Notes: generated by a model from the letters alone, not told the origin. DNA of 64,000 bases from Xestospongia muta (GCA_963693285.1 OY848931.1:4940079-5004078), one strand, 5' to 3'; counted from the first letter of the stretch, positions 41,265 to 54,600 are shown. A program made the numbers and translations.

Positions 41265-43792
41265 ATGTCATCTCAATATGGTCTAGTTATCCAGGGTAGA
41301 GGAGGTACTGTTCCTTTGGAGAGTGTAGCAGTCTCTGGAGATATCAAAGGATATGTGGTTGGACTAGATACCACCTTGAGTTACCGGAACCTCTCAGATG
41401 ATCCTCTGGAGGTCATGTTCAGGTTCCCAGTAGATGAAGGTATGGCTGTTGTAGGACTGGAGGCTAAAATTAACGGAAGAACTATTCATGGAGTGGTATG
41501 TTCCATTAGTTGGTCATGTGACTGTCATATGATACAATGTCTATAGGTACAAGAAAAAGAAGAAGCTCGTGCTACTTATGATGATGCCATTGCTTCCGGA
41601 CTGACTGCAGCTCTTGGAGAAGAGAAGACAGGAGATATATTTAGTTTAGCATTAGGTAATTTACCTCCCAAAGGAGAGGCCCAGCTATTGCTCAAGTTAG
41701 CAGGAGAGTTACCAGTGGAAGAAGAGGCAGTTCGTTTCTCTCTCCCTACTGTCTTAAAACCTCGTTATACTCCACAAGGTTCAGTAGATCCTCTTGCTCC
41801 CATATCAAGTGAAGGGACTCAAGTGGAAAAGGGCCATGCTCCAGCTGTGTCTAGCTTCTCTTTGAAGATTACAAATCCCACGGGTATCTCCTCTGTCACC
41901 TCACCTACTCATGGTATCAATACCACAGACAAGGGAGGGTTGATAGAAGTTACATTGAAGGAACAAGGTCCTCTAGATAAAGATCTTGTTGTCTTGATCA
42001 GTTACAATGAGCCACACACACCTCATGCTACAGTGGAGAACGGACGTGAAGGAACTAACGAGTTACTGAGTAATCCAGCAGTCATGTTAGATTTCTTTCC
42101 AAAATTTACCAGTTTACAAGCAGCATGTGAATTTGTGTTTGTAGTTGATCGAAGTGGCAGTATGTCAGGAGCGTATATTAACAGTGCTAAGGAAACTTTA
42201 GTTCTCTTTCTAAAGAGTATTCCTCCTGGTTGTTACTTTAATATTATTGGATTTGGATCACGTTATGAACACCTCTTTCCAAAGAGTGTTCCTTACAACC
42301 AGACTAACTTAGACAAAGCTATGAAACTAGCTCAAACAATGCAAGCTAATCTTGGCGGCACAGAGTTACTCCAACCTCTTAATTTTGTGTTTGGTCAGAA
42401 GTTATTACCAGGACTACCACGTCAAGTATTTGTACTAACAGATGGATCTGTTAGTAATACTCAAGCATGTATTGATGAGACCAAGAAGAACTCTCATGTT
42501 GCTAGGTTAGATATTTCTTATTCAATGAGATCCAACCAGTACTGTCTGCTCTTTGTATTACAGAGTGTTCACATTTGGTATAGGGTCTGGAGCATCTAGT
42601 GCTCTAGTTAAGGGTCTGGCCAGGGCTGGTAATGGAAGTGCTGAATTCATCAAAGAAGGAGAAAGAATGCAATCAAAGGTATCAATTAAAGCTATGTACG
42701 ACAACATAACAACAAGTACATTATATTTAGGTCATCAGTAGTCTTAAAAAAGCTCTTCAACCTTCAGTGACAGATGTAGAACTGACATTCTCTGTACCAG
42801 CTGGAGTTAGTGTCCTACAGGCTCCCAGTAAGATCCCTCCAATATTTAACGGAGACAAGTTGGTTATGTATGGGATATTAAAGGGAGGTGGTGGTAGTTT
42901 GAGTGGACATTGTTCTGTTACACTTAAAGGCAAAGTATTGGGTAGTGATATAGAACATTGTATGGAGTTTGAAGTTGGTGGTGATGAAGGCTCTCTGTCA
43001 GCTTTACCAATTGTCCACCAGTTAGCAGCTAAGAGTTTAATTAAAGATTGGGAGGATAAAGCAGAGAAGAAAGCAGCCATTATTAAAATGAGTGTAGAGT
43101 CTAGTGTTGTGTCACCTCTTACTGCTTACGTAGCAGTAGATGAAGATCAAGACAAACCAATAGAGGGAGCTATTAAGACATGGGATCTAACAGCTATTGA
43201 AGCACAAGGAAGGCCAAGTAGGGGATTTAGAGGTGGAGGGTTTGGAGGAGGTGGAGTTCGTATGCTTAAGTGTGCGGCACCTAGAAGTAGAGCTAAACCT
43301 TCTGGAGCTCTTGGTGGTATAATTTTAATGAATAAACTGAAAAAGAAGTCAGCCCCTAAATTTGACCTCATGAGTGAGAGTGCAGCCGCTTGTGAGATAT
43401 CTTCAGTCATGGATGATGAAATGGCTGATGAAGATATGGAGTTTTCACCTACTCATTCTACCTCATTATATTCACCACAGTCTGCTGTTGGTAGCTCCAC
43501 ACTTTCTCAATTGATAACTCTTCAATCAGCTGAAGGATTCTGGACTCTAGACCAAAGTCTAGCCTCATTGATTGGTTGTACCCTCGTTGAGTTAAAGAGT
43601 ACTTGTCCTGCTGGATGTACAGAAGTGATGTGGGCTACTTTACTAGCGTTAGCTTTTCTGGAGAAACAGTTTACTAGTCATCGTGATGAGTGGGAACTGG
43701 TTGCTATGAAAGCTGAGTTCTGGCTACAAAGTCAACCACTACCATCAACTGTAGACTCACTCAAACAGATAGCTAGTCAGAATCTGAAATAA
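41265..43792 (+). CDS. VWA5A: VIT + VWA domain protein with glycine-rich linker (VWA5A-like, copy 2)
   Basis: Exons 41265-41495, 41547-42505, 42564-42678 and 42731-43792 join in phase (789 codons with stop; human VWA5A is ~786). VIT, MIDAS (VVDRSGSMSG) and the C-terminal domain are nearly identical to copy 1. The linker is instead GFRGGGFGGGGVRM, followed by a basic LMNKLKKKS and acidic DDEMADEDMEF segment. This linker arrangement resembles typical VWA5A better than the proline-rich version. Identity is very high in the exons on either side of the linker, which suggests recent duplication or conversion. Confidence 0.92.
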
Positions 43793-43974
43793 ACTGGATA
43801 TACAACTGTTTTATGCCCTTATATCATAATTAGTATGTTTGTTTTAATTTGCCCCTGAGACATTTTGTGCTATTTTTGGAATCAAAATTGCTGATATTTT
43901 ACAATCATTGAAGTTTTTAAAATAATAAATAATAAGCCATAAGTTTATAATAGGGCATGTTTTTAACCCTTAAG
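43793..43974. other. 3' flank of VWA5A-like copy 2
   Basis: Short AT-rich spacer, probably 3' UTR, ahead of the transposon remnant. No other feature. Confidence 0.6.
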
Positions 43975-46900
43975 GTGTAGCATTGTACCCACTCTCTCTC
44001 CCTTTTGTTCAAACATAGTGTATTACATATATTATACAAAAGATAGTGCATTACTTATATTATACAAAAGATAGTGTATTACATATACTATACAAAAGAT
44101 AGTATTACTTATATAAAAGATAGTACATTATATATATATAAAATGTGGATATACTGTTCAAAATATAAATATAATATTAAAAATGTAAATATATTATTTC
44201 TTAAGAAGTTAAACTTTTTTGAGCCAGCCACTCCTCCTTCGGTATTTGACTGGGTGCATGGAGACAGTACTGGTGACCACGAAATTGTGTGTGGCTAGAA
44301 TCAGATGTTGCATTCCCACACACCTGGCAAGAATATTTTTTTGTTGCTTTGGAAGTGTTTGGCTCTTTCAATGCCTCTACTCAGTTGTTCTAGAAAGTTC
44401 ATTAGAGGAGGCACCAGACAATGTATGTAGATGGTTTAGATGATAATGATAGTTAACTAGTGGAGACATCAGATGGTGCAGCTGGTAATGGTGATGTCTC
44501 GGTGGGAATAGCAGAGGACAATGGATCCAGCTTCCTCAGTTTTTGGGCCTGACTCATGGTACTGGTGGCTCAGGGAAAGGGTGTGGTCATTAGTAGGAGG
44601 TTGAGGTGTAGTAGAGATTTTTTTGCAGGAAGGAGAGATGTTGATGAGCATTAATTTGGAAATAGTAGTTTCAAACCCCACATCAACATTTTTATCTCAT
44701 CTCTCCTTACATTATTTTTGTACCACCTAACTAATGTGGTCCTGTTGATGGGAAAGAACACAAGGCTTGTACCCTCCAATAATTCCTGACTATTGAAGAG
44801 CCTCACCTTTATCCCATTGTACTCTGCTAATATTAATCCTCACAGAGACATATATGGCACCTGATGCCTACTGTCTGCCCTCCTCAGTTGTGTGATTTAT
44901 TGGCAACCAGTCTACTTTTAGCTGGTGATGAAGCTGGTGACCCAGCAGACAGAAAACACCTGAATTAATTTACAATAAATGATTTTTGAAAACCCATTGA
45001 ATATCTACCTCTTCATGGCTATAAGACTAATATGTCCAGACCAAGACATCTTGGTTCGAGCAAAAGTGGCCCTGTGATCTATTTGGCCTTGCTTCATATG
45101 ACATTGTTTTTTTGTCAAAGTGAAGGAGCTCATTATAGAGATATTTGATCTCTCTGGCTTCATCATTACTTAGAGCGAGACCACAAAGGTCAAGTAACGG
45201 TCTCATCAATCTGAGCATCTATAGACTTTCCACCCTGAGTTGATTCTTCTTATAAATTGATCCACAATAAGAGTAAACAATTTTGGAGATATTGGAACAT
45301 ACCTCTTCCTCTTCACCACTATCACTGTCATCGTCTGAGCCCTCTGGAATTGCAACTATTGGTTCATCTTCATCTACAATTGGTGGTGACATACTTACAT
45401 CATCAATGATAAAGGTACTCAATCCCAAAGAGCTGGTTGAAGAGCTTGTGAGGCCTCATTAATGTTCCAATGAGTGATATCATCCAGCAGATATGTTTGA
45501 AAGGTCACTGCGTTGGCACACAATCCAGAGATGAACCGTAACATATGTAAATGAAACTTTTCTAAAGAGGTTGACCCCTGACGCAGAGAAAAACAGGAAG
45601 TCTGACACCTCCCTTCATTGAACAGCTCATGGTAGAGCTGAGTGTTGGGAGGATCTTGAAGACAATGGGCATGGTGCTTTCGCTCCACCCAGATCTTTTT
45701 CATATCTTCCCTTAACACAGGCACTTCAAGAGGGTCTGTGGCAGTTGACAAACTCAGCAAAAGTTTTAAGAGATCAAAGTCATTTGCATCCCACTCGAAG
45801 ATGCAGTTTGACAATTCCCCATAAATGTACCAAACAGAGGATCTGACTCACTAGTGCAACCACAAGCTAGTCTTCGTATAAAGTCCCATATACCGAGACA
45901 AACATGTAAGACAGACTACCTGGAGAAAAGATCATTGAATTTTGAGGGACCATTTTGAAAGTAACAATGTCGATCAATGTAGGAGGAGATTCTGTCCATC
46001 AAACCATCGGCGAGTTTCTACAAATCTAATATTCCTTCTGACTGAAGCAGGACAGAGATAAGAATCTCTCCCTTCTCATTATCTACATTAGTGGCCCATG
46101 CAGCTGTGTCTGCATCAGCTCCCTGTAATTTCTTACAGACCTTCTTAGTTGAGTCAATCTTCAAGATTGACCTATACACAGTAACTTCAACAAGAAGGGT
46201 AGGGAGCCTACTCCATACATCTCTCATATACATAGCTAGGAACCACTCAGGTGTCGGAAGAAACTTGAAGGGTAGTGTCTGATAGTAACAGGGGACGAGC
46301 TGGTGGAACTGCTCAAGTCCTCGTTTATGATGTTGACAGTCAGTGAGGTAGCGAAGTTATCTCCTAAACCATTCCTCACTATGTACCTCCTCGAGCTGAT
46401 TTCGTAGCAGAGTAGAACTGTTCCCAAGTGTTCTGGAATGTAGAAGAGTAACCACAGACTGGTCACAGGCATACTTCCAGGTTAAAACAACTGGAAAGCG
46501 TGCTCTGACACCATCAGAAAGCTGCTCTAACATCCTGTTGTCCCACGACACAAATGTACCGTTACAGGCATTACAATCCATGTATTCTCCCGCCAGATAA
46601 TAAAAGTGATATCCACATGTACAATGAACCTTCCCATCAAATGGATTGAGACCTTGTCTGTTTTTATGTCTTGAGCATTGCTCGATTTTCAGTATTTCTC
46701 TTGCCCAATGAGAGTCGCTTGGAGGTTTCATTCCTGGCCTAAATTAGAATTCTTCATTGGCGAACACAAATAACTTCTTGCGCCATTTAGATGATGGTAA
46801 AGCTGTCTTCGGCATTTCAAACAGCTAGAACAATAACACCTTAGCAGAATATTTCAAATATTTTGAACTTACAGAAATTAATAGCAGCAGAACAGCTTCA

Positions 46901-48310
46901 GTAACACTTTGCAACAAAAATTAACATATTTTTGGCCGAAGGCTCAGAGTGACACTAAGAGAGACTTTGGGAGACAGCTGGAGAAATTGTTTGTGGAATG
47001 GGAAAGGAGCTGGTAGACCTGATAAAATTGATAATAGCAGAGGAGATTATGGTGATGAAGGAGGAACTGGGAAATGGAGAGAGTATCAGAGAAAACTGAA
47101 GAGGTGGATGGTGGACATGTGGTTCAGACTGATGTGGTGAAGTGAGGAGCTGATGGTAGAGATGTTCAGCTGAAAAGTTCCTTGGACAAACCCAACCAAC
47201 CTCTTCCTCCACTCTGATGCTGGTAAACTTGTCTTTGACATTCTAAATATAAATAATTATGTAAAGCATTTCAAATAATTTGAACTTACAACTTACAACA
47301 AGCTTCTACAAAAACACTTGCAAAGAACAGCTCCACACTAACATCTCCTTCGCTCACTGTTACTACACCTCTCTACCATACATTGCTGCAGGATTAAAAT
47401 GAACACACCAATATAATAATGCCCATGTTTTTTGTTCATGCAAGTGTGTTTGCACACATTGTAGACATTACTCATTGCAGAAATGCATGCAAAGGACTCT
47501 GGCTGCAGTATTGACTTACCGGGGGAGAAGGACGAAAAGGAAGAGGATTGGGAGAAGGAAGAGGATTAGGAGAAGGAAGAGGAGGGGATCATTTATTGAA
47601 GTAGTATCTGTACTCTCCATCAAAGAGGCCTAAATTGCAGGAAACATCTCAATAATTGTGTGCCATTTTATTAAAAATCTCACTCACTTCATCAAGGAGC
47701 AAATGATCTTCCATCTGCAGTAAAAAAAGTAACACCAGTGACACAAACACATATTGAAACTTACAATTGTCAGCTAAATCAATAATGGCAGGTAAAAAAC
47801 CAAGCTTTTTATGCACCAACAGTCTGAGGTCACAAGTCTTTGTTCAATTTTGGGCCAGTGAGCTCTCTCAGCTCACATGATCGTGTTCAAAGTTTCATTT
47901 GTTTCAAATGTTTCAATTGTTCCAAATGTTTCAAATGTTTCAATTTTTGCACACGTGAGCGCTCTCAGCTCACGTGATCTTGTTCCAAATGTTTCATTTG
48001 TTTCAAATGTTTCAATTGTTCCAAATGTTTCAAATGTTTCAATTTTTTGCACACGTGAGCGCTCTCAGCTCACGTGATCTTGTTCCAAATGTTTCATTTG
48101 TTTCAAATGTTTCAATTGTTTCAAATGTTTCAAAATTTGAAACATTTGGAATAATTTTAATTATTCTAAAATTTGGAACGTGTTCTAATTGTTCCAAATT
48201 CACTACCTGCAGGTGCTGCCTGGAATATACCAGACCATCATTGATACTAGCTATTGTCCAGAATGAGTGCTGTTACTAAAGTTTTGGTCACTTTGTTGTC
48301 TATAGCATGC
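43975..48310 (-). mobile_element. Decayed full-length-type copy of the large transposon (element 2)
   Basis: Reverse-strand pieces follow the order of the intact element. They are a C-terminal cysteine region (about 44200-44340), linker (44470-44700), acidic segment (45300), transposase core (45419-46020), DUF6729-like domain (46236-46600) and N-terminus (46600-46815). Multiple frameshifts, stops and deletions break it. One is the loss of the segment between CTCGYH and FYYLAGEYMDC, which are directly fused (near 46600). The right end reaches the AATAGCTAGTATC-type terminus about 48250-48310. Confidence 0.8.
47865..48165. repeat. ~98-bp subterminal tandem repeats, CACGTG- and GTTTCAAATG-rich
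   Basis: About three units of AGCTCACGTGATCTTGTTCC plus many TGTTTCAAA/TTCCAAATG motifs. Each full unit holds CACGTGAGCG...AGCTCACGTG, a near-palindrome. Similar shorter units occur at 56390-56570 in the intact element. Confidence 0.85.
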
Positions 48311-48605
48311 AAGACAATAGATGCTTACAATAACTAGTTGTTCGGCACCGCTGTTAAATATTATGTTTTTATAAAATTGTAAAAAGAATGATTAAAATCA
48401 TAAAATTGCTTAATTATGAAACTAAAAACACATGATTAAAACAATTATTTTATACAAGAATTATATACAATTATTAAAATTATTAATAATATATTTCGGT
48501 TTGATATTGTGATCTGATTGACAAAATAACGGGACAATGTAGATATATACAAAGGAAACATTGACAATGAAAGTTAAAAATGTTAACAAGAGTTAATTGA
48601 AGGAG

Positions 48606-50848
48606 CTAACAGACTGAAAAGTCCCATAATTTAACACTTTTATCATAGGATCCAGACACAATCACTTGATCATTAAATTGCAGACAAGTTACTCCATCAG
48701 TGTGTGATTTTAAAGTAAGTAGTCTCTCTCCACTACGTACACTCCATACCTAAAAATATAATCACCAGATAATCTGAGATAGCTACATAGTTATAAGGCT
48801 TATGTATCTTATAACTATCGCATAATGTGGGAGATTACCTTTAGTGTTTTATCATCTGCTGCACTAACAATTTTCCAACTGTCAGCTTGTAAGTGTCTGA
48901 AATAAAAAAAGTGTACTGTGATGTTTAGTGATATAAATCTCACCTAACAACTCCAGTGTGACCTTCTGACTTAATCCAGTCCATTGTATGTAAACACTAC
49001 AAAAGAAAGTGATAAAACCTAAACACTAAAAATAAAATAGTAGCTATTGCATATATAAGAATAGAGAGATCTTTTAATACAATGTACTATAATAATGACC
49101 TGGCCAGTAACTAGGTTCCATATCTTGATCAATCTATCCAGAGCTCCACTAATAATTCGACTATCATCAAACTGTAGACAAGTTACAGCTCCTTCATGGC
49201 CATGTAAAGTAAGTTGACACTTTCCATCATTTAATGCCCACAACTATAGAAGCACAAAGTGAATTTGATGCAGAATTTATTAGAGTTGCTTACTTTGATG
49301 GTTGTATCTTTTGATCCTGAAATCACTTTGTGTTTATCAAATTGGAGACACAGTACAGCATCAGTATGACCACTGTATTATGTAAATATATTACTTCTAA
49401 TTGTGTAATACAATCATCATTACCTTAATGTCATGGTACAATGTCCTGACTTGAGATCCCAGACTTTCAAGGTGTGATCATAAGATCCACTTACAACTTT
49501 ACTGTCATCTGCCTATAGAAATAAATGGACAGAGACAAACAGACTGACAATAGCTAACAAATAGTTATCATACCTGGAGACATCTTACAGTATGTAAATG
49601 ACCAATCATTGTAGCTCGACAAGCTGCTCCTATCCAACCAACATTGTTAGTAGCTAAATCCCACACCTAATATACACAATACAATAAAGATCCCTCTTCT
49701 TGTCACAAAGCCCTGCTATTACTCACTTTAATTGTCCTGTCTGAGGATCCACTTACAAGACGATTGCCATGAAGATGAAGACAGCGTACAGTACCTGAGT
49801 GACCAGCTAATGTAAGGGCAGCCCAAGCTGTGTTAGTTCGACGATTCCATACCTACTCACAGACAGACGAAAGTGAATGACAAAATATCAAATAAAACAA
49901 TGCAGAAATACAGTACAACTATATATAGGATGACAATGCATTGTCTTAAATACTAAATACAATACCTTTATAGTTTTGTCCCAAGATCCACTGACTATTC
50001 TGGTATCATCAAACTGAACACAAGATATACCTAAAAAAGAAAATCATAGCTTCACAACATTTCTGTTGATATAATATACCTTGAGTGTGGCCTTCAAATG
50101 TTCTCACAGTACAATAACCTTTGAGCCAGTTACGTTTTAATCTAAACATTTCAACAAACATCTGCTTCCACTGAAATATTATTATTTAGTCAATACAATT
50201 TAATGATGAATATTTGGGTTACCTGCACAGATCCATCATAGTTTGTGAATGATTGCTTTTGCTTAGAGAAACCACAAGGAGACAGTTGCCAATCGGGACA
50301 TCTAAAACAATCAATATAAATATTACATCAACTAGATTATAATATACTTACAAACATAATTGCTTCCATAATTTAGGGTCATTGGCCATTGTATACCAGC
50401 TACGACTCACTTGACTGACACGACATAAACTCACTGGAAACAAAATAAAATAGATTTACTATAAGATGATGGTTTATAGTACCTGGATCAAGAAATGACA
50501 ATATTCTTGAACCAATACCCGGTGGCAACCACGTTAGCAGATCCTGACAGTTGTGGGGGCAACTTTGATGAAGGATAGGTTCCATTTGAACAGAAAGCAT
50601 ATGCATTTGTACACAGTTACATTGTTCCTAAGAATGGAAGAGATAATTTAAGATCAACACCTACTTGGCAAGCACTTAAAAGTAAGTCTGGATCAACAGC
50701 ACTTACTTAGAAAGCACTTATTACAGCAAGTAGTGATTAGGAGGTACTTCATTCATACAAATAAAGTATTATGATAACTTACCAATAATTTATGTAACAT
50801 TGAGTTTCTCTGTTGATCGGTAAATTCACTAAACCACTGAGTAATCAA
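48606..50848 (-). CDS. F-box / WD40-repeat protein (5' exon not found)
   Basis: Fourteen exons join in phase from 50783-50848 to 48606-48749 (438 codons with stop). Others include 50483-50627, 50352-50433, 50080-50170, 49727-49852 and 49100-49243. LITQWFSEFTDQQRNSMLHK precedes the F-box (LTWLPPGIGSRILSFLDPG then VSLCRVSQVSRSWY). Seven WD repeats follow, with signatures such as CVQFDDTRIVSGSWDKTIK, VSGSYDHTLKVWDL and VSGSYDKSVKLWDF. Such proteins are substrate receptors of SCF ubiquitin ligases: the F-box binds Skp1 and the propeller binds phosphodegrons. It resembles the CDC4/FBXW class, but a specific orthologue is not claimed. The initiator exon should lie beyond 50849, toward the split U6 gene. 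Confidence 0.88.
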
Positions 50849-51035
50849 CTAAAATAAGGAAATAAAACAAACTATTATATCTATTTTATTTTATTATGAA
50901 GGCACTCAAACAATAATAACATATAGTAAACAAACAGTAAACAAACAATCAATCACTCATAACACAATAGACAAATATAACAACATCCTTCTTATAATGA
51001 TATTCATGACCATTACAAGCCAATGCAATAATACA

Positions 51036-51098
51036 CCCACAAGAGTTTGAAAACAAAATTGTCAGTAAATATAAAAGAAAACCAAAGCATCCCTGGTT
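51036..51098 (+). promoter_or_regulatory. U6 promoter (PSE + TATA)
   Basis: CCCACAAGAGTTTGAAAACA (51036) and AAATATAAAAG (51067-51077) lie 63 and about 30 bp upstream of the U6 start. They match the same blocks ahead of the structured RNA gene at 28777. Confidence 0.78.
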
Positions 51099-51113
51099 GT
51101 ACCGCAAAGCGGT

Positions 51114-51153
<40 letters not shown>

Positions 51154-51166
51154 GGCCCCTGCGCAA
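51099..51166 (+). pseudogene. RNU6: U6 snRNA gene, 5' part (split by transposon)
   Basis: GTACCGCAAAGCGGTAC forms the 5' stem-loop. ATATACTAAAATTGGAACGA, then ATACAGAGA (ACAGAGA box) and AGATTAGCATGGCCCCTGCG follow the universal U6 sequence up to GCGCAA. The gene then breaks into transposon sequence. Its 3' part resumes at 56593. Confidence 0.96.
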
Positions 51167-51635
51167 AAGCTATCAGCCAATCTTCTCTACAATGGGGGAA
51201 AAAGGGGGGAAGAAGGGGGGAAAAGAGAAAAGGGAGGAGAAAGGAAGGAGGAGGTGGAGGAGGAAGGAAAAAAGGGAGGAGGAGGAAGAAAGTGGTGGGA
51301 AATATGAATTGTTGAAACATGTTTTTCCTTTCTCTCTCCCTTTGGTTCAAACACAGTGTGTTGAAACATGTTTTTCCTTTCTCTCTCCCTTGGGTTCAAA
51401 CACAGTGTGTTACTTATATTATAGAAAAGATAGTGCATTAATTAGAATAACAACTTTGTGGGAACACAAGGATTTAGTCAAAACATGTTTTCCTTTCCCC
51501 TCTCTTCTCCTTTTTGTTCAAACATAGTGCGTTACATATATTATACAGAAAATAGTGCATTTAAGTAAAGATATAAAAGATAGTACATTAAATGTATATA
51601 TAAAATATAAATATTCAAAATATAAATATACTATG

Positions 51636-54600
51636 TTATTTCTTCAAAAGTTGTGTTTTGATTTGAGCCAGCCACTCCTCTTTTGGTATTTGACCAGGTG
51701 CGTGGGGACAGTAGCGGTAGCCACGATATTGTGTGTGGCCAGGGTCAGATGTTGCATTCCCACACACCCGGCAAGAATATTGTTTTCGCTGTTTTGGGAG
51801 TGACTGGCTCTTTCGATGCCTCCACTCGGTTGTTCTTGAGATTTTACTTGAGGAGGCATCAGAAGGTGTAGAGAGCTTGCTAGTGGTGGCATCTGATGGT
51901 GTAGGTGGTAATGGTGATGTCTCGGCAGGAATAAAAGAGGACAATGGAACCACCTTCCTCCGTGTTTGGGCTTGGCCCATGGTATCTGGTGGCTCAGGGA
52001 AGGGGTGTGGATCATTAGTAAGAGGTGGAGGTGTAGTAGGGAGATTTTGTGCAGGAGGGAGAGATGTTGATGAACATAAATTTGGAAATGGTAGTTCCAA
52101 ACCTTGCATCAACATTTTTATTTCATCCCTCCTTACATTATTTTTGTACCACCTAACTAATGTGGTCTTGTTGATGGGGAAGAGCACGAGGCTCGTTCCC
52201 TCCAACAATTCCTGACTGTTGAAGAGCCTCACCCTTATCCCATTGTACTCTGTTAATATTAATCCCCACCGAGACATATATGGTACCTGATGCCTACTGT
52301 CTGCCCTCCTCGGATGAGTAATTTTTTGGCATAAGTAAATGCAGATGGCCTCAACCAGTCTGCTTTTAGCTGGTGATAAAGCTGGTGACCCCGCAGACAG
52401 AAAACACCTGAATTAATTGACAATGAATGATAAAAACCCATTGAATACCTACCTCTTCATGGCTGTAATACCTACATGTCCTGACCGAGATGACTTGGTT
52501 CGAGCAAAGCGCCCCTGTGATCTCTTTGCCCTTGCTTCGTATGACATAGGTTTTTTGTCAAAGTCAAGGAGCTCATCATAGAGACGTTTGATCTCTCTGG
52601 CTTCATCACTACTAACAGAGAGACCACGAAGGTCAAGCAATGCTCTCGCCAATCTGTCAACTCGATCCCATCCTCCAATTCCCCGAATATCAATAGACTC
52701 TCCACCCTGAGTTAATTCATCCTATAAATAAATAAGACTAAACATTTTTGGAGATATTGGAACATACTTCTTCCTCTTCACCACTATCACTGTCATCATC
52801 TGAGGCCTCTGGAATTGCAATTGTTGGCTCATCTACATCTACAAGTGGTGGTGGCGTACTTGCGTCATCAATATCCCCAAACCCCTCATCGATTTCTGTG
52901 TCAAGGTCCTTCTTAAGAAGGGAGAGACAACTTTGATGGTAAAGGTACTCAACTCCAAAGAGCTCTCCAGTATATTTATGTGGAGGTCGGTAAAGGGGGA
53001 AGATGGTGCTCCCATGCAGAGATTGAGAGAGGACATTCACGCGGTGTTTCAGAGATGTGTCAAATGTCCTTAGAGATATAGAAGATGACTGAAGAGCTTG
53101 TGAAGCACGCTCAGCATTCCAACGAGTGATACCATCAAGCAGATATGCTTGAAAGTTCACTGCATTGGCACACGATCCAGGGATGAATCGTGACAGATGT
53201 AAATGAAAACTCTCCAAAGAGGTTGACCCCCTGGCGCAGCGAAAAACAGGAAGTCTGACACCCCCCTTCATTGAATAGCTCATGATGGTATAGAGCTGAA
53301 TGTTGGGAGGATCTTGAAGACAACGGACATGGTGCTTTTGCTCCGCCCAGATGTCTTTCATGTCTTCCCTTAACACAGGCACTCCAAGAGGGTCTGTGGC
53401 AGTTGACAAACCCAGCAAAAGTTTTTCAATGAGATCTGTTGTCCACTCAGTTCCTCGAGTTCTTCTCCGACAGTGTCTGGCTAACTCATCCTTTGTTATG
53501 GCATTCTTTGCAGCATTGTCAGATGGATTAGCAATGCCTGCTTTGACTAGCTCACTCTTTTTGGCACTAATTAAGAGGTCAAAGTCATCTGCATCCCACT
53601 CGAAGATGCAGTTTGACAATTTCCCCATAAATGTACCATACAGAGGATGTGACTCACTAGTGCAACCACAAGCTAATCTCCGCATAAAGTGCCATATATC
53701 GAGACAAACATGTAAGCCAGACCACCTGGAGAAAAGAACATTGAACTTTGAGGGACCATTTTGAGAACAACAGTCTCGATCGGTGTAAAGGATTTGAGGA
53801 GATTCTTGCTGAGCATTATCAAACCTGTCCATCAAACCATTGGCGAGCCTCTGCAAATCCAGTATTCCTTCCGACTGAGTCAGGACAGAGATAAGAATCT
53901 CTCCCTTCTCATTACCTACATTAGTGGCCCATGCAGCTGTGTCTGCATCAGCTCCCTGTAATTTCTTACAGACCTTCTTAGTTGAATCAATCTTCAAGAT
54001 TGACCCATATACAGAAGTAGCTTCAGCAAGAAGAGTAGGAAGCCTACTCCACACGTCTCTCACGTACACAGCTAGGAACCACTTAGGTGTCGGAAGAGGT
54101 TTGAAGGGTGGTGTCTGGTCGTAACAGGGGACGAGCTGGTGGAACTGCTCAAGTCCTCGTTTATGATGTTGACAGTCAGTGAGGTAGTGTAGTTGTCTTC
54201 TAAGCCATTCCTCACTATGTACCTCCTCGAGCTGATTTCGCAGCGCAGTAGAACTGTTCCCAAGTGTTCTGGAACGTAAAAGAGTAACCACAGACTGGTC
54301 ACAGGCATACTTCCGGGTTAAAACAACTGGAAAGCGTGCTCTGACACCATCAGAAAGCTGCTCTAACATCCTGTTGTCCCATGACACAAATGTACCATTA
54401 CAGGCATTACAATCCATGTATTCTCCCGCCAGATAATAAAAGTCCCTGATGTCAAGGACCAGGCGAACATGGTTGTAAACACCTTTTGATCTTAGATGTT
54501 GTCGGCTCTTACAATGTGGACAGTGGAATAGAACTTGCCACATTCTAAGTGGCATCCACAGAAAGAGCCGTTTGTGGTAGTAATTTTCAACCACTGGTTT

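Noticed and set aside
48205..48265. Possible 5S rRNA remnant at the end of element 2 (GCTGCCTGGAATATACC)
   Set aside because: Only about 15-20 bases resemble the 5S 3' region, and that stretch is partly self-palindromic; not enough to claim a 5S target.
51147..51527. Pro/Phe- or Glu/Lys-rich frames on both strands
   Set aside because: Low-complexity readings of the purine-rich left end of the transposon.
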